DNA from: Chromatiales bacterium
Lineage (GTDB): Bacteria; Pseudomonadota; Gammaproteobacteria; SpSt-1174
Direction of reading: 5' to 3'
Assembly: GCA_014762505.1 (NCBI GenBank)
Contig: JABURS010000029.1
Coordinates: forward strand, 1 to 60,177
DNA: 60,177 nucleotides
Shown: piece by piece, positions 51,059 through 59,468 of the stretch
Layout of the letters: each line of letters opens with the position of its first letter
Numbering within the stretch: position 1 is the stretch's first letter
Notes under the pieces: generated by a model
Databases searched by the model: none
Seen by the model: only the letters and a program-made list of their open reading frames with translations
What the model was told of the DNA's origin: nothing
Program-made: the position numbers and the translations under genes

Positions 51059-52039
51059 ATGTTTGGTTTCGGAAAACGCGACAAGACCCCGGAAACCGCC
51101 GGGGAGGCCCCGAAAAAGCCGGGCCTATTCTCACGCCTGAAGCAGGGTTTGTCCAAGACGGGGCGCGGTCTGACCGAGGGCATGGCCTCGCTGGTGCTCG
51201 GCCGTAAGGAGATCGACGACGAGCTCCTGGAAGAACTGGAAGACCGGCTGCTGATGGCCGACGTCGGCATGGAGGCCACGCAGCGCATCATCAAGGACCT
51301 CACCGCCCGCGTGGCGCGCAAGCAGCTGGCCGATGCCGACGCCCTGTTCTCCGCGCTGAAGGACGACATGACCGCCATCCTCGAACCGGTGAGCCAGCCG
51401 CTCGCGATCGACGCGACGCGCACGCCCTTCGTGATCCTGGTGGTGGGCGTGAACGGCGCCGGCAAGACCACCACCATCGGCAAGCTCGCCAAGCGCCTGC
51501 AGGGCGAGGGCAGGTCGGTGATGCTGGCGGCCGGCGACACCTTCCGCGCCGCCGCCGTCGAGCAGCTCGAGGTCTGGGGCGAGCGCAACAACATCCCGGT
51601 CATCGCCCAGGGCACGGGGGCCGACTCGGCCTCGGTGATCTTCGACGCCCTGCAGGCGGCGAAGGCCCGCGGCATCGACGTGCTCATCGCCGACACCGCC
51701 GGCCGCCTGCACACCCAGTCGAACCTCATGGAGGAGCTGAAGAAGGTCACCCGCGTGATGACCAAGCTCGACCCGGAGGCCCCGCACGAGACCCTGCTGG
51801 TGGTGGATGGCGGCACCGGCCAGAACGCGCTCAACCAGGCCCGCCAGTTCAACGAGGCGGTGAAGCTCAGCGGCCTAACCGTCACCAAGCTCGACGGCAC
51901 CGCCAAGGGCGGCATCCTCTTCGCCCTGGCGCAGCAGCTCGGCATCCCGATCCGCTTCATCGGCGTGGGCGAGTCCATCGAGGACCTGCAGGTCTTCGAG
52001 GCCGCCGCCTTCGTCGACGCCCTGCTGGCCCGCGACTGA
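51059..52039 (+). CDS. ftsY: Signal recognition particle receptor FtsY
   Basis: A 326-aa SRP GTPase with a short basic N-terminus (no long acidic A domain), an N domain (ELEDRLLMADVGMEATQRII) and a G domain: GVNGAGKTTTIGKLAKRL (G1), DTFRAAAVEQL, DTAGRLHTQ (G3), TKLDGTAKGG (G4) and FIGVGE. It docks ribosome-SRP complexes at the membrane for co-translational insertion. It heads ftsY-ftsE-ftsX, with 7 bp between ftsY and ftsE. Confidence 0.98.
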   Translation: MFGFGKRDKTPETAGEAPKKPGLFSRLKQGLSKTGRGLTEGMASLVLGRKEIDDELLEELEDRLLMADVGMEATQRIIKDLTARVARKQLADADALFSALKDDMTAILEPVSQPLAIDATRTPFVILVVGVNGAGKTTTIGKLAKRLQGEGRSVMLAAGDTFRAAAVEQLEVWGERNNIPVIAQGTGADSASVIFDALQAAKARGIDVLIADTAGRLHTQSNLMEELKKVTRVMTKLDPEAPHETLLVVDGGTGQNALNQARQFNEAVKLSGLTVTKLDGTAKGGILFALAQQLGIPIRFIGVGESIEDLQVFEAAAFVDALLARD

Positions 52040-52046
52040 TACCGAC

Positions 52047-52727
52047 ATGATCCTCTTCCAGAACGTCACCAAGCGCTACCCCACCGGCCAGGAGGCCCTC
52101 GGACAGATGACCCTGGAGGTCGGGGACGGCGAGATGGCGTTCCTCACCGGTCACTCGGGCGCCGGCAAGAGCACCCTGCTCAAGCTCATCGCCATGATCG
52201 AGCGCCCCACCCGCGGGCACATCGTGGTGAACGGCAAGAACCTGCACACCCTGCCCCGCCGTCGCATCCCGCAGTTTCGGCGCGACATCGGCATCATCTT
52301 CCAGGACCACCACCTGCTGCACGACCGCAGCGTGTTCGACAACGTGGCCCTGCCGCTGATCATCGCCGGCTACCGCCAGCAGGAGATCGGCCGGCGCGTG
52401 CGCGCCGCGCTCGACAAGGTGAGCCTGCTGCACAAGGAAAAGGCCTTCCCGGTGACGCTGTCCACCGGGGAGCAGCAGCGCGTGGGCATCGCCCGCGCCG
52501 TGGTCAACCGCCCGGCCATCCTGCTGGCGGACGAACCCACCGGCAACCTCGACCCCGAGCTCTCGCGCGAGATCATGGGGCTGTTCGAGGAGTTCAACCA
52601 GGTGGGCACCACCGTGCTGGTGGCGAGCCACGATCTCGACCTGATCGCGCCCATGGGCAAGCGCATGATCTCGCTCAAGGGCGGCCGGCTGCTGGCCGAC
52701 GAGCCGGCGCGGGGGGCCGTGGCATGA
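52047..52727 (+). CDS. ftsE: Cell division ATP-binding protein FtsE
   Basis: A 226-aa ABC ATPase. Walker A is GHSGAGKST, the signature STGEQQRVGIARA (a serine-glycine variant of LSGGQ as in other FtsE), Walker B ILLADEPTGNLDP, and the switch His lies in VASHDLDL. With FtsX it activates periplasmic amidase regulators at the septum. Its stop overlaps the ftsX start (ATGA). Confidence 0.97.
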   Translation: MILFQNVTKRYPTGQEALGQMTLEVGDGEMAFLTGHSGAGKSTLLKLIAMIERPTRGHIVVNGKNLHTLPRRRIPQFRRDIGIIFQDHHLLHDRSVFDNVALPLIIAGYRQQEIGRRVRAALDKVSLLHKEKAFPVTLSTGEQQRVGIARAVVNRPAILLADEPTGNLDPELSREIMGLFEEFNQVGTTVLVASHDLDLIAPMGKRMISLKGGRLLADEPARGAVA

Positions 52728-53683
52728 ACGCACGCACCAGCCAGAAGCGGCCCGACGTCCACGCCCGCACCACCGCCTGGCTCATCAGTCATGCCCGTTC
52801 GCTGATCTTCAGCCTGGGCAAGCTCTACCGCACGCCGCTCTCCAGCCTCATGACCACGGCCGTGATCGGTATCGCCCTGGCCCTGCCGACCGGGCTCTAC
52901 CTCATGCTCGCCAACCTCGAGGCCATCAGCGGCGGCTGGGACGAGAGCGCGCAGATCTCGCTGTTCCTCGAACAGTCGGTGAGCGACGAGCAGGCCATCG
53001 CGCTGGCGAACACGATCCAGCGCCGCGACGACGTGGGCAACGCCCGCGCCATCGGCAAGGCCGAGGCCCTGGCGGAATTCCGCGAGCTGTCGGGCTTCGG
53101 CGCCGCGCTCGACGCCCTCAACGACAACCCGCTGCCGGCCGTGGTGGTGGTGCAGCCGGGCCTGGCCGTGAAGGACCCGCTGCGCATCCAGCAGCTGGTG
53201 CACGCGCTGGAGCAGGAGCAGGGCGTGGAGCGCGCCCAGCTCGACATGCAGTGGGTGCAGCGGCTCTATGCCATCATGCAGACCGCCCAGCGCGGCGTGC
53301 TGGTGATCGGCATCATGCTGGGGCTGGCGGTGCTGCTGGTGGTGGGCAACACCATCCGCCTGGACATCCAGAACCGCCGCGACGAGATCGAGGTGGCCAA
53401 GCTCATCGGCGCCACCGACGCCTTCATCCGCCGCCCCTTCCTCTACGGCGGCATCTGGTACGGCCTGATCGGGGGGCTGCTCGGCCTGATCATGGTGCAG
53501 GCCGCGCTGGGCTTTCTGGCCGAACCGGTACACCGGCTGGCCGGCCTCTACGGCGGGCAGTTCCAGCTGATGGACCTCGGTGCGGCCAATGCCGGCAGCG
53601 TACTGCTGATCGCCATGGCGCTCGGCCTGGGCGGTTCCTGGCTGGCCGTCAGCCGCCACCTGAGCGACATCGAGCCGCGCTAG
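52724..53683 (+). CDS. ftsX: Cell division permease FtsX
   Basis: A 319-aa protein with the four membrane helices and periplasmic loop of FtsX: PLSSLMTTAVIGIALALPTG is the first helix region, ISLFLEQSVSDEQAIALANT the extracellular domain, then LDIQNRRDEIEVAKLIGATD and FIRRPFLYGGIWYGLIGGLL. The N-terminal cytoplasmic extension is moderate. It is followed by a tandem-receiver gene rather than directly by rpoH. Confidence 0.97.
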   Translation: MNARTSQKRPDVHARTTAWLISHARSLIFSLGKLYRTPLSSLMTTAVIGIALALPTGLYLMLANLEAISGGWDESAQISLFLEQSVSDEQAIALANTIQRRDDVGNARAIGKAEALAEFRELSGFGAALDALNDNPLPAVVVVQPGLAVKDPLRIQQLVHALEQEQGVERAQLDMQWVQRLYAIMQTAQRGVLVIGIMLGLAVLLVVGNTIRLDIQNRRDEIEVAKLIGATDAFIRRPFLYGGIWYGLIGGLLGLIMVQAALGFLAEPVHRLAGLYGGQFQLMDLGAANAGSVLLIAMALGLGGSWLAVSRHLSDIEPR

Positions 53684-53826
53684 TCGGCCGTCTTCCACGG
53701 CCCGCCAGGGGCCGGGTTCACAGAATCCCGGCCCACCCCTTGGGTCCGGCGGCCCGCTGCCCGTACAATGGCGCCATAACGACAAGAACAGTCACGCAAG
53801 ACACACCAACGGGAATACCACCGCCT

Positions 53827-54624
53827 ATGGCAGCGCCACGAAAAATCATGCTCGTGGACGGCTCGGATGCCACGCGCAAGATGGTCGGCCAGCTCCTGCG
53901 TAAACAGCTCGAGGGCGTCGACATCCAGTGCTTCCACAGTGCGCGGGAGGCGCTGGCCACGCTCACGCTGGAACACTTCGACCTCATCAGCACCGCCCTG
54001 GTCCTGCCGGACATGGACGGCATGGTCTTCACCGAGGCCCTGCGCGGCGTCAACGGTCACGAGACCACCCCGGTCATCGTCATCTCCGGCGACGCCGCCG
54101 GTCGCCAGGACGAGCAGCAGTCCGACATCACCGCCTTCTTCGACAAGTCACGGGGCATCAAGGCCCTGGTCGACTTCATCGCCGACCACCTGCCCGCCGC
54201 CGATGGCGGGCAGGCACCCGCCCCGCCGCTCCCGGAGAACCCCCGCGTGCTCTACGTGGAGGACAGCGTGGCGGCGGCCAAGACCGTCAAGCGCCTGCTC
54301 GATGCGCAGGGCATCACCGCCGATCACGTGATGACCGCCGAGGAGGCCCTGGAACGGCTGGATGCGGGCGAGGCCTACGACCTGCTCATCACCGACCAGT
54401 TTCTCCCCGGGCGCCTGTCGGGCACCGACCTGGTGCGCCGGATCCGCCACGGCCTGCACCTCGGCCCCGACCTCCTGCCGGTGCTCGTGATCACGCTCGC
54501 GGGCAGCAGCGAGGCCGACTACCAGCGCCTGCTGGAAGGCGGCGCCTGCGACTACATCACCAAGCCGCTCGCCGAGGGCCTGCTGCAGGACAAGCTGCTG
54601 GCCCTGCTCGCCACCCGGGCCTGA
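53827..54624 (+). CDS. Tandem receiver-domain protein with one dead receiver
   Basis: A 265-aa protein made of two CheY-like receiver domains joined by a proline-rich linker ([11 protein letters not shown], residues 129-139), with no output domain. In the first receiver the phospho-acceptor position is A57 ([10 protein letters not shown]), so it cannot be phosphorylated; D62 and D64 of the turn remain. The second is complete: E145-D146, D190 in [10 protein letters not shown] and K246 in YITKPL. It may be a phosphate sink or adaptor in a phosphorelay, or a scaffold. No kinase gene is adjacent. It lies between ftsX and rpoH, genes usually neighbours. Confidence 0.85.
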   Translation: MAAPRKIMLVDGSDATRKMVGQLLRKQLEGVDIQCFHSAREALATLTLEHFDLISTALVLPDMDGMVFTEALRGVNGHETTPVIVISGDAAGRQDEQQSDITAFFDKSRGIKALVDFIADHLPAADGGQAPAPPLPENPRVLYVEDSVAAAKTVKRLLDAQGITADHVMTAEEALERLDAGEAYDLLITDQFLPGRLSGTDLVRRIRHGLHLGPDLLPVLVITLAGSSEADYQRLLEGGACDYITKPLAEGLLQDKLLALLATRA

Positions 54625-54651
54625 GCCTGCTGCACGGAACCCCGGCCCGGT

Positions 54652-54681
54652 TTAGCACTCTAACTCGCGGAGTGCTAAAAT
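54652..54681 (+). promoter_or_regulatory. CIRCE operator and promoter of rpoH
   Basis: TTAGCACTC (54652-54660), 9 nt, GAGTGCTAA (54670-54678) is a perfect CIRCE element, the binding site of the heat-shock repressor HrcA. The operator overlaps TTAGCA (54652-54657), 18 nt, TAAAAT (54676-54681), which resembles a sigma70 promoter, 36 bp before the rpoH start. Confidence 0.92.
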
Positions 54682-54716
54682 ACGCATCTGCCGATACCGA
54701 GTTCCCAGGGAGACAC

Positions 54717-55586
54717 ATGACGTTGAACAGCCACGCCTTGATGATCAAGTCCGGTCAGCTGCCGGCCCCGGTCGGCAACCTCGACAGCTACATCCAGGCC
54801 GTCAGCCGCCTGCCGGTACTGAGCGCCGAGGAAGAGCGCTCGCTGGCCGTGCGCCTGCGCGATTTCAACGACCTCGATGCCGCCCGCCAGCTCGTCATCC
54901 ACAACCTGCGCTTCGTGGTGAAGGTGGCCCGTGGCTACAGCGGCTATGGCCTGCCGCTGGGCGACCTGATCCAGGAAGGCAACATCGGCTTGATGAAGGC
55001 CGTCAAGCGCTTCGACCCCGACATGAAGGTGCGCCTGGTGTCCTTTGCCGTGCACTGGATCCGCGCCGAGATGCACGAGTTCATCCTGCGCAACTGGCGT
55101 ATCGTGAAGGTGGCCACCACCAAGGCCCAGCGCAAGCTGTTCTTCAACCTGCGCGGGGCGAAGAAGCGCCTGGGCTGGATGAACCGCGAAGAGGTGGAGA
55201 CCGTGGCCCGCGACCTCGGCGTGAAGCCCGAGGAGGTGATGGAGATGGAGGCGCGCCTGAGCCACCACGACACCGCCTTCGAGGCGCGCAGCGACGAGGA
55301 CGAAGAATCCAGCTTCGCCCCGGCCGCCTTCCTGGCGGCGGACGAGGACACGGACCCGGCGCGCCAGGTCGAGGCCGACGACTGGGACCAGTACAGCCGC
55401 CAGCGCCTGACCCGCGCCCTGGACGAGCTGGACCAGCGCAGCCGCGACATCCTCGCCAGCCGCTGGCTCACCGAGGACAAGGCCACCCTGCACGAGCTGG
55501 CCGACCGCTATGACGTCTCCGCCGAGCGCATCCGCCAGATCGAGAACAACGCCATCCGCAAACTGCGCAGCGCCTTCGCGGCCTGA
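54717..55586 (+). CDS. rpoH: Heat-shock sigma factor RpoH (sigma32)
   Basis: A 289-aa sigma70-family factor. Region 2 is [20 protein letters not shown], then [20 protein letters not shown] and [20 protein letters not shown]. The RpoH box [16 protein letters not shown] identifies sigma32. Region 4 has [16 protein letters not shown] and [20 protein letters not shown]. It directs transcription of chaperone and protease genes. The ATG at 54717 has an AGGGAG site. A CIRCE operator overlaps the promoter, so it is probably also repressed by HrcA. A strong terminator follows. Confidence 0.98.
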   Translation: MTLNSHALMIKSGQLPAPVGNLDSYIQAVSRLPVLSAEEERSLAVRLRDFNDLDAARQLVIHNLRFVVKVARGYSGYGLPLGDLIQEGNIGLMKAVKRFDPDMKVRLVSFAVHWIRAEMHEFILRNWRIVKVATTKAQRKLFFNLRGAKKRLGWMNREEVETVARDLGVKPEEVMEMEARLSHHDTAFEARSDEDEESSFAPAAFLAADEDTDPARQVEADDWDQYSRQRLTRALDELDQRSRDILASRWLTEDKATLHELADRYDVSAERIRQIENNAIRKLRSAFAA

Positions 55587-55635
55587 CATCCTCACCGGGT
55601 TCTCTCCCCCAGCCGGGGCCCCACGGGCCCCAAAC

Positions 55636-55666
55636 GCAAAACGCCCCGCAATGCGGGGCGTTTTGC
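55636..55666. terminator. Bidirectional terminator between rpoH and the cco cluster
   Basis: A perfect 14-bp stem (55636-55649 with 55653-55666), loop AAT, with TTTT/AAAA at the base of both arms. It serves rpoH and the convergent cco transcript. Confidence 0.92.
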
Positions 55667-55685
55667 TGCGTGATGGCGACGCGGC

Positions 55686-55781
55686 TTAGCCGGCGATGAT
55701 CACGGAGAAGAAGCTGATCCAGGACCAGGCGATCAGGGCGATGACCAGGGTCAGGGGCAGACCATTGTAGAAACTGAACAC
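55686..55781 (-). CDS. Possible 31-residue membrane peptide
   Basis: GTG-initiated frame MFSFYNGLPLTLVIALIAWS, then WISFFSVIIAG and TAA. One hydrophobic helix spans nearly the whole peptide. AGAGGTGA precedes the GTG by 5 nt; a GTG at 55790 would add three residues. It lies 50 bp after ccoS on the same strand and before the terminator at 55666, so it is likely co-transcribed with the cbb3 maturation genes. Small single-helix subunits such as CcoM and CcoQ are known in cbb3 oxidases, but similarity to them was not established. Confidence 0.5.
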   Translation of the reverse strand: MFSFYNGLPLTLVIALIAWSWISFFSVIIAG

Positions 55782-55831
55782 GGCATTCACCTCTGTTTCG
55801 TGCAGTTATGACTGGGGCGCATCCTACGCCA

Positions 55832-56032
55832 TCAGTCCTTCCGCTTCAAGTCGCGGGGTTCCCCGGGGCGCTGGCGGCGGGGAATCATGGGGTCGTCGTC
55901 ATCCATGAGGATGCGGTGTGCGGGCCCCTCGAGGTCCTCGAACTGGCCGCTCTTCACCGACCAGGCGAAGGCCACCACGGCAACGACGATCACCACCACG
56001 CCCAGCGGGATCAGCAGGTAGAGTATCTCCAC
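55832..56032 (-). CDS. ccoS: cbb3 oxidase maturation protein CcoS
   Basis: A 66-aa protein with one N-terminal membrane helix (EILYLLIPLGVVVIVVAVVA) followed by FAWSVKSGQFEDLEGPAHRI, the conserved CcoS segment, and a charged tail. It is needed for heme and copper insertion into cbb3 oxidase. It starts with GTG at 56032 preceded by AGGAGG. It is in operon order ccoG-ccoH-ccoI-ccoS. Confidence 0.93.
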   Translation of the reverse strand: MEILYLLIPLGVVVIVVAVVAFAWSVKSGQFEDLEGPAHRILMDDDDPMIPRRQRPGEPRDLKRKD

Positions 56033-56075
56033 GACGCCTCCTGGCTTGTTGTGCCCGGGTTGTTGCCGGCCCGCG

Positions 56076-58544
56076 TCAGCGGTCGCGGCGCAGCCTGCGC
56101 GCACCGGCGGGGGCGAGACGCAGGGCGTTGACCACCACCAGCAGCGAACTCAGCGACATGCCCAGCGCGGCCAGCCAGGGCGTGAGCAGCCCGATGGCCG
56201 CCACCGGCAGTGCCACGCCATTATACCCGAGGGCCCAGGCATAGTTCTGGCGAATGATGCGCACCGTCGCCCGCGCCTTCTGCACGGCCCCGGCGAGCGG
56301 GGCCAGCCGGCGCGAATACAGCACCATGTCGGCGCTGGCATGGGCGAGCTGTGTGCCCTCGGCCATGGCCACCGAGACCTGTGCCTGGGAGAGCACCGGT
56401 GCATCGTTCACCCCGTCGCCGACCATGGCGACGACGGCCCCCTCGCCCTGCAGGGCGCGTACCCGCTCGAGCTTGTCCGCCGGGGTGAGCTGGCCGACGT
56501 GGTCCGCGATACCGAGCCGCTGGGCGATGGCGGTCACCGTCGCCGGGGCGTCACCCGAGTAGAGGTGCACCCGCAGGCCCAGGTCCTGCAGGCGGGCCAC
56601 GGTCTCCACGGCATCCTCGCGCAGACGGTCGGCCAGCAGGAAGGCGGCCAGCAGGCCCTGCGCGCCGCCCAGCAGCACCAGGGTCGCCTCGGGATGGGCC
56701 GCGACCAGGGCATCCAGCCGGGCCTGCTGCGCCGGGTCATCCCCGGCGAGCTCGCGCACGTAACGCGGCGCGCCGATGCGCAGACGCTCGCCATCGACCT
56801 CCCCTTCCATGCCGTGACCCGGGCTGGCAGTCAGCCCCTGCGCCCGCATCGCGCCCGTCTCCCCCCTGGCCAGCACGCGCGCCACGGGGTGTTCGGAATC
56901 CCGCTCGAGGATCGCGGCCAGTCGCCGGCAGGCCGCTTCGTCGCGTGCGCCCAGCGGTTCCACGGCAATCAGGCTCAGCCGCCCCTCGGTGAGCGTGCCG
57001 GTCTTGTCGAAGACGATATCCGTGACCTGCGAGAGGGTCTCCAGGGCGTGCCCGCGCGTGGTCAGCAGGCCCTCGCGCATGAGGGCGCCGGTGGCCGCCG
57101 TGATCGCCACCGGGGTGGCCAGTGCCAGCGCGCAGGGACAGGTGGCGACCAGCATGGCCACCACCACCCAGAAGGCACGGTCGGCATCGATCCACTGCCA
57201 CCAGACCAGCCCCACGACGGCCGTCAGCAGCAGCACGTTGCTGACGAACCACCCGGTCCCCTGCTCGGCCAGCCGCGCGAGCCGCGGGCGCTCGGTCTGG
57301 GCGCGCTCGAGCAGACGCTGGATGGCGGAGAGCGTGGTGTCCTCGCCCACGCGTTCCACGCGCATGATGAGCGGACTCTCCACGTTGAGCGTGCCGCCGG
57401 TGAGCGGGTCGCCCGCCGCACGGGCCCGCGGCAGACTCTCGCCGGTGAGCATGGACTCGTCGATGCTGGAACGCCCGTCCACCACCGTGCCGTCGGCCGG
57501 CACGGTCTCGCCGGGACGGATGCGCACCCGGTCGCCCGGCTCGAGGTCGTGCACGGACACCAGCTCGTCGCCGTCTTCGCCCAGGCGCGTTGCCATGGGT
57601 GGCAGCAGGCGGTTGATCGCCTCGGTCGCCTGCCCGGCCCGCTGACGCACCCCCATCTCCAGGAAGCGCCCGGCCAGCAGGAAGAACACGAACATGGTGA
57701 CCGACTCGAAGTACACCTGGCCGCTGTGCGTGAGGGTGGCCCAGGTGCTGGCGAAATAGGTACTGAGGATGGCGAGGCTCACCGGCACGTCCATGCCGAA
57801 GCGACGGCGGCGCAGGTCACGCCAGGCCGAGACGAGGAAGCTGCTGCCGGAATAGAACACCACCGGCGTGGTGAGCACCAGGCTCACCCAGCGCAGGAAC
57901 TGCATCATCTCGCCCTGGGTCTCGTCAGACTCGCCGATGTAGAGGGCCACGGCGAGCATCATCACCTGCATGGCACCGATACCGGCCACGGCCAGCCGGC
58001 GCAGGGCGGCGCCCCGCTCGCGCTGGTATACCGCCTCCTGCCGCCCGGGATCGAAGGGATGGGCGTAGTAGCCGATGGCGGCGATGGCCTCGAGGATCTG
58101 GCTCAGGTGGATCTGGCTGTCGTCCCAGCGCAGCCGGGCCCGGTGGGTGGAGTAGTTGACGCGAAACTCCAGCACGCCGGGCAGGCCGCCCACGTGCCGC
58201 TCGTTCAGCCAGACGCAGGCCGCGCAGGTGATGCCCTCGAGGATCAGCGCCGCCTCGCGCACGTTGCCCTCCTCGGCATGCACGAAGCTGCGCTGCAGCT
58301 CCGGGTGGTCGTAGAGCGAGAGGTCGCGCAGCTCCTGCGGCACGAGGTCTTCGGCCGTCTGCGCGCGGTCCGTACGATAGCGGTAGTAGTCGGTGAGGTG
58401 GTTGTCGACGATGGCCTGGGCCACGGCCTGGCAGCCGGCGCAGCACATGGGGCGCTGCTGGCCATCGATCTCCACCTGCAGCGTGACGCCGGGGGGGATC
58501 GGCTGGCCGCAATGGTAGCAGTCTGTACGCGCGGATTCAGTCAT
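56076..58544 (-). CDS. ccoI: Copper-transporting P-type ATPase CcoI (FixI)
   Basis: An 822-aa P1B ATPase supplying copper to the CuB centre of cbb3 oxidase. The N-terminus has CYHCG and CCAGC cysteine pairs typical of FixI/CcoI, then a heavy-metal domain with GITCAACVWLNE. The membrane metal site is ATCPCALALATP, the phosphorylation site FDKTGTLTEG, the ATP-binding HP dipeptide SEHPVARVLA, and the hinge GDGVNDAPVL. The ATG at 58544 starts the family sequence. Gaps are 43 bp to ccoS and 72 bp from ccoH. Confidence 0.97.
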   Translation of the reverse strand: MTESARTDCYHCGQPIPPGVTLQVEIDGQQRPMCCAGCQAVAQAIVDNHLTDYYRYRTDRAQTAEDLVPQELRDLSLYDHPELQRSFVHAEEGNVREAALILEGITCAACVWLNERHVGGLPGVLEFRVNYSTHRARLRWDDSQIHLSQILEAIAAIGYYAHPFDPGRQEAVYQRERGAALRRLAVAGIGAMQVMMLAVALYIGESDETQGEMMQFLRWVSLVLTTPVVFYSGSSFLVSAWRDLRRRRFGMDVPVSLAILSTYFASTWATLTHSGQVYFESVTMFVFFLLAGRFLEMGVRQRAGQATEAINRLLPPMATRLGEDGDELVSVHDLEPGDRVRIRPGETVPADGTVVDGRSSIDESMLTGESLPRARAAGDPLTGGTLNVESPLIMRVERVGEDTTLSAIQRLLERAQTERPRLARLAEQGTGWFVSNVLLLTAVVGLVWWQWIDADRAFWVVVAMLVATCPCALALATPVAITAATGALMREGLLTTRGHALETLSQVTDIVFDKTGTLTEGRLSLIAVEPLGARDEAACRRLAAILERDSEHPVARVLARGETGAMRAQGLTASPGHGMEGEVDGERLRIGAPRYVRELAGDDPAQQARLDALVAAHPEATLVLLGGAQGLLAAFLLADRLREDAVETVARLQDLGLRVHLYSGDAPATVTAIAQRLGIADHVGQLTPADKLERVRALQGEGAVVAMVGDGVNDAPVLSQAQVSVAMAEGTQLAHASADMVLYSRRLAPLAGAVQKARATVRIIRQNYAWALGYNGVALPVAAIGLLTPWLAALGMSLSSLLVVVNALRLAPAGARRLRRDR

Positions 58545-58616
58545 GCCGGATGGATCGAGGCGCGCGCACGCCAGCGGCGCGCGGTGAGGCGCCCACAATA
58601 CCCCGATATGGGGGCC

Positions 58617-59444
58617 CTAGCTACCGGCGGCACCGATCGTGGTGGTGCCGCGACTCTCGTGCAGGTCGTCGCCTCGCTGGACCGTGAGCACCACGCTCCA
58701 GATCCCCGGCAGCGGCAGCGTCACCTCTGTCTCGTACACACCGGGCTCACGCTCGACGAGCCGGTAGGCGGCGTCCTGGCGTGCGTCCGACGGGCGCAGG
58801 AACTCGACATCCACCTCGGCGCCGTCGACCGGCTGGCCCTCGCGGTCGCTTACAGCGACGCGGAACACGGCCGGCTCGCCGGCCACCGGTGCCTCGATGA
58901 AACCACGCTTCAGCTGCCAGCCGCGGGCCCGCTGTTCTTCCAGGCGCACGAGGTAATCGTTATAGAGCGCTTCCTTTTTCTGGTAATCGTGCGCCACGGT
59001 TCCTGGAAAGAAGGAAGTCATGGTGCCACCACCGGCCTGTGGCTCGGGCAGGAGCAGGGACGCCATGCGCTGGCTCATGCCCTTGTCCGACAGCGTGATG
59101 ATGGTCGAATCGACGATCACCAGGCCGATAAAGAACAGCACCAGGGTCAGCGGACCCCAGTGGAACCAGCGCCCTTCGCGCTGCTCGTGGGCGCGTGCCT
59201 CGCGCGCGGTGGTGATGATGCCGAGCCCGTAGGGCGTGATCAGGTACAGGGCGATATGAATGGCGAAGACATCGGCACCGGGCCAGGACATGATCGATAC
59301 CGGTACGTAGATACCAATGACGGCAAAGATCACGATCCCCGCCACATGCTTGCCGCTCAACCGCGTGAAGCGATACAGGAGCAGGAAGGCGATGAACGCC
59401 AGGGCGACGCCTGCGCCGAGGCTGACCAGCAGATTGGAGAACAT
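58617..59444 (-). CDS. ccoH: FixH/CcoH-type protein with long membrane N-terminus
   Basis: A 275-aa protein. The last 130 residues form a FixH-like periplasmic domain: YLVRLEEQRARGWQLKRGFI, AVFRVAVSDREGQPVDGAEV, YETEVTLPLPGIWSVVLTVQ. Ahead of it are four predicted membrane helices (LLVSLGAGVALAFIAFLLLY, HVAGIVIFAVIGIYVPVSIM, FAIHIALYLITPYGLGIIT, GPLTLVLFFIGLVIVDSTII), whereas the common CcoH is about 160 aa with one helix. It lies between ccoG and ccoI, which supports the assignment to cbb3 assembly. The extra helices are unusual. Confidence 0.82.
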   Translation of the reverse strand: MFSNLLVSLGAGVALAFIAFLLLYRFTRLSGKHVAGIVIFAVIGIYVPVSIMSWPGADVFAIHIALYLITPYGLGIITTAREARAHEQREGRWFHWGPLTLVLFFIGLVIVDSTIITLSDKGMSQRMASLLLPEPQAGGGTMTSFFPGTVAHDYQKKEALYNDYLVRLEEQRARGWQLKRGFIEAPVAGEPAVFRVAVSDREGQPVDGAEVDVEFLRPSDARQDAAYRLVEREPGVYETEVTLPLPGIWSVVLTVQRGDDLHESRGTTTIGAAGS

Positions 59445-59468
59445 GGCTATCCCGTATAGACCTGTAAA

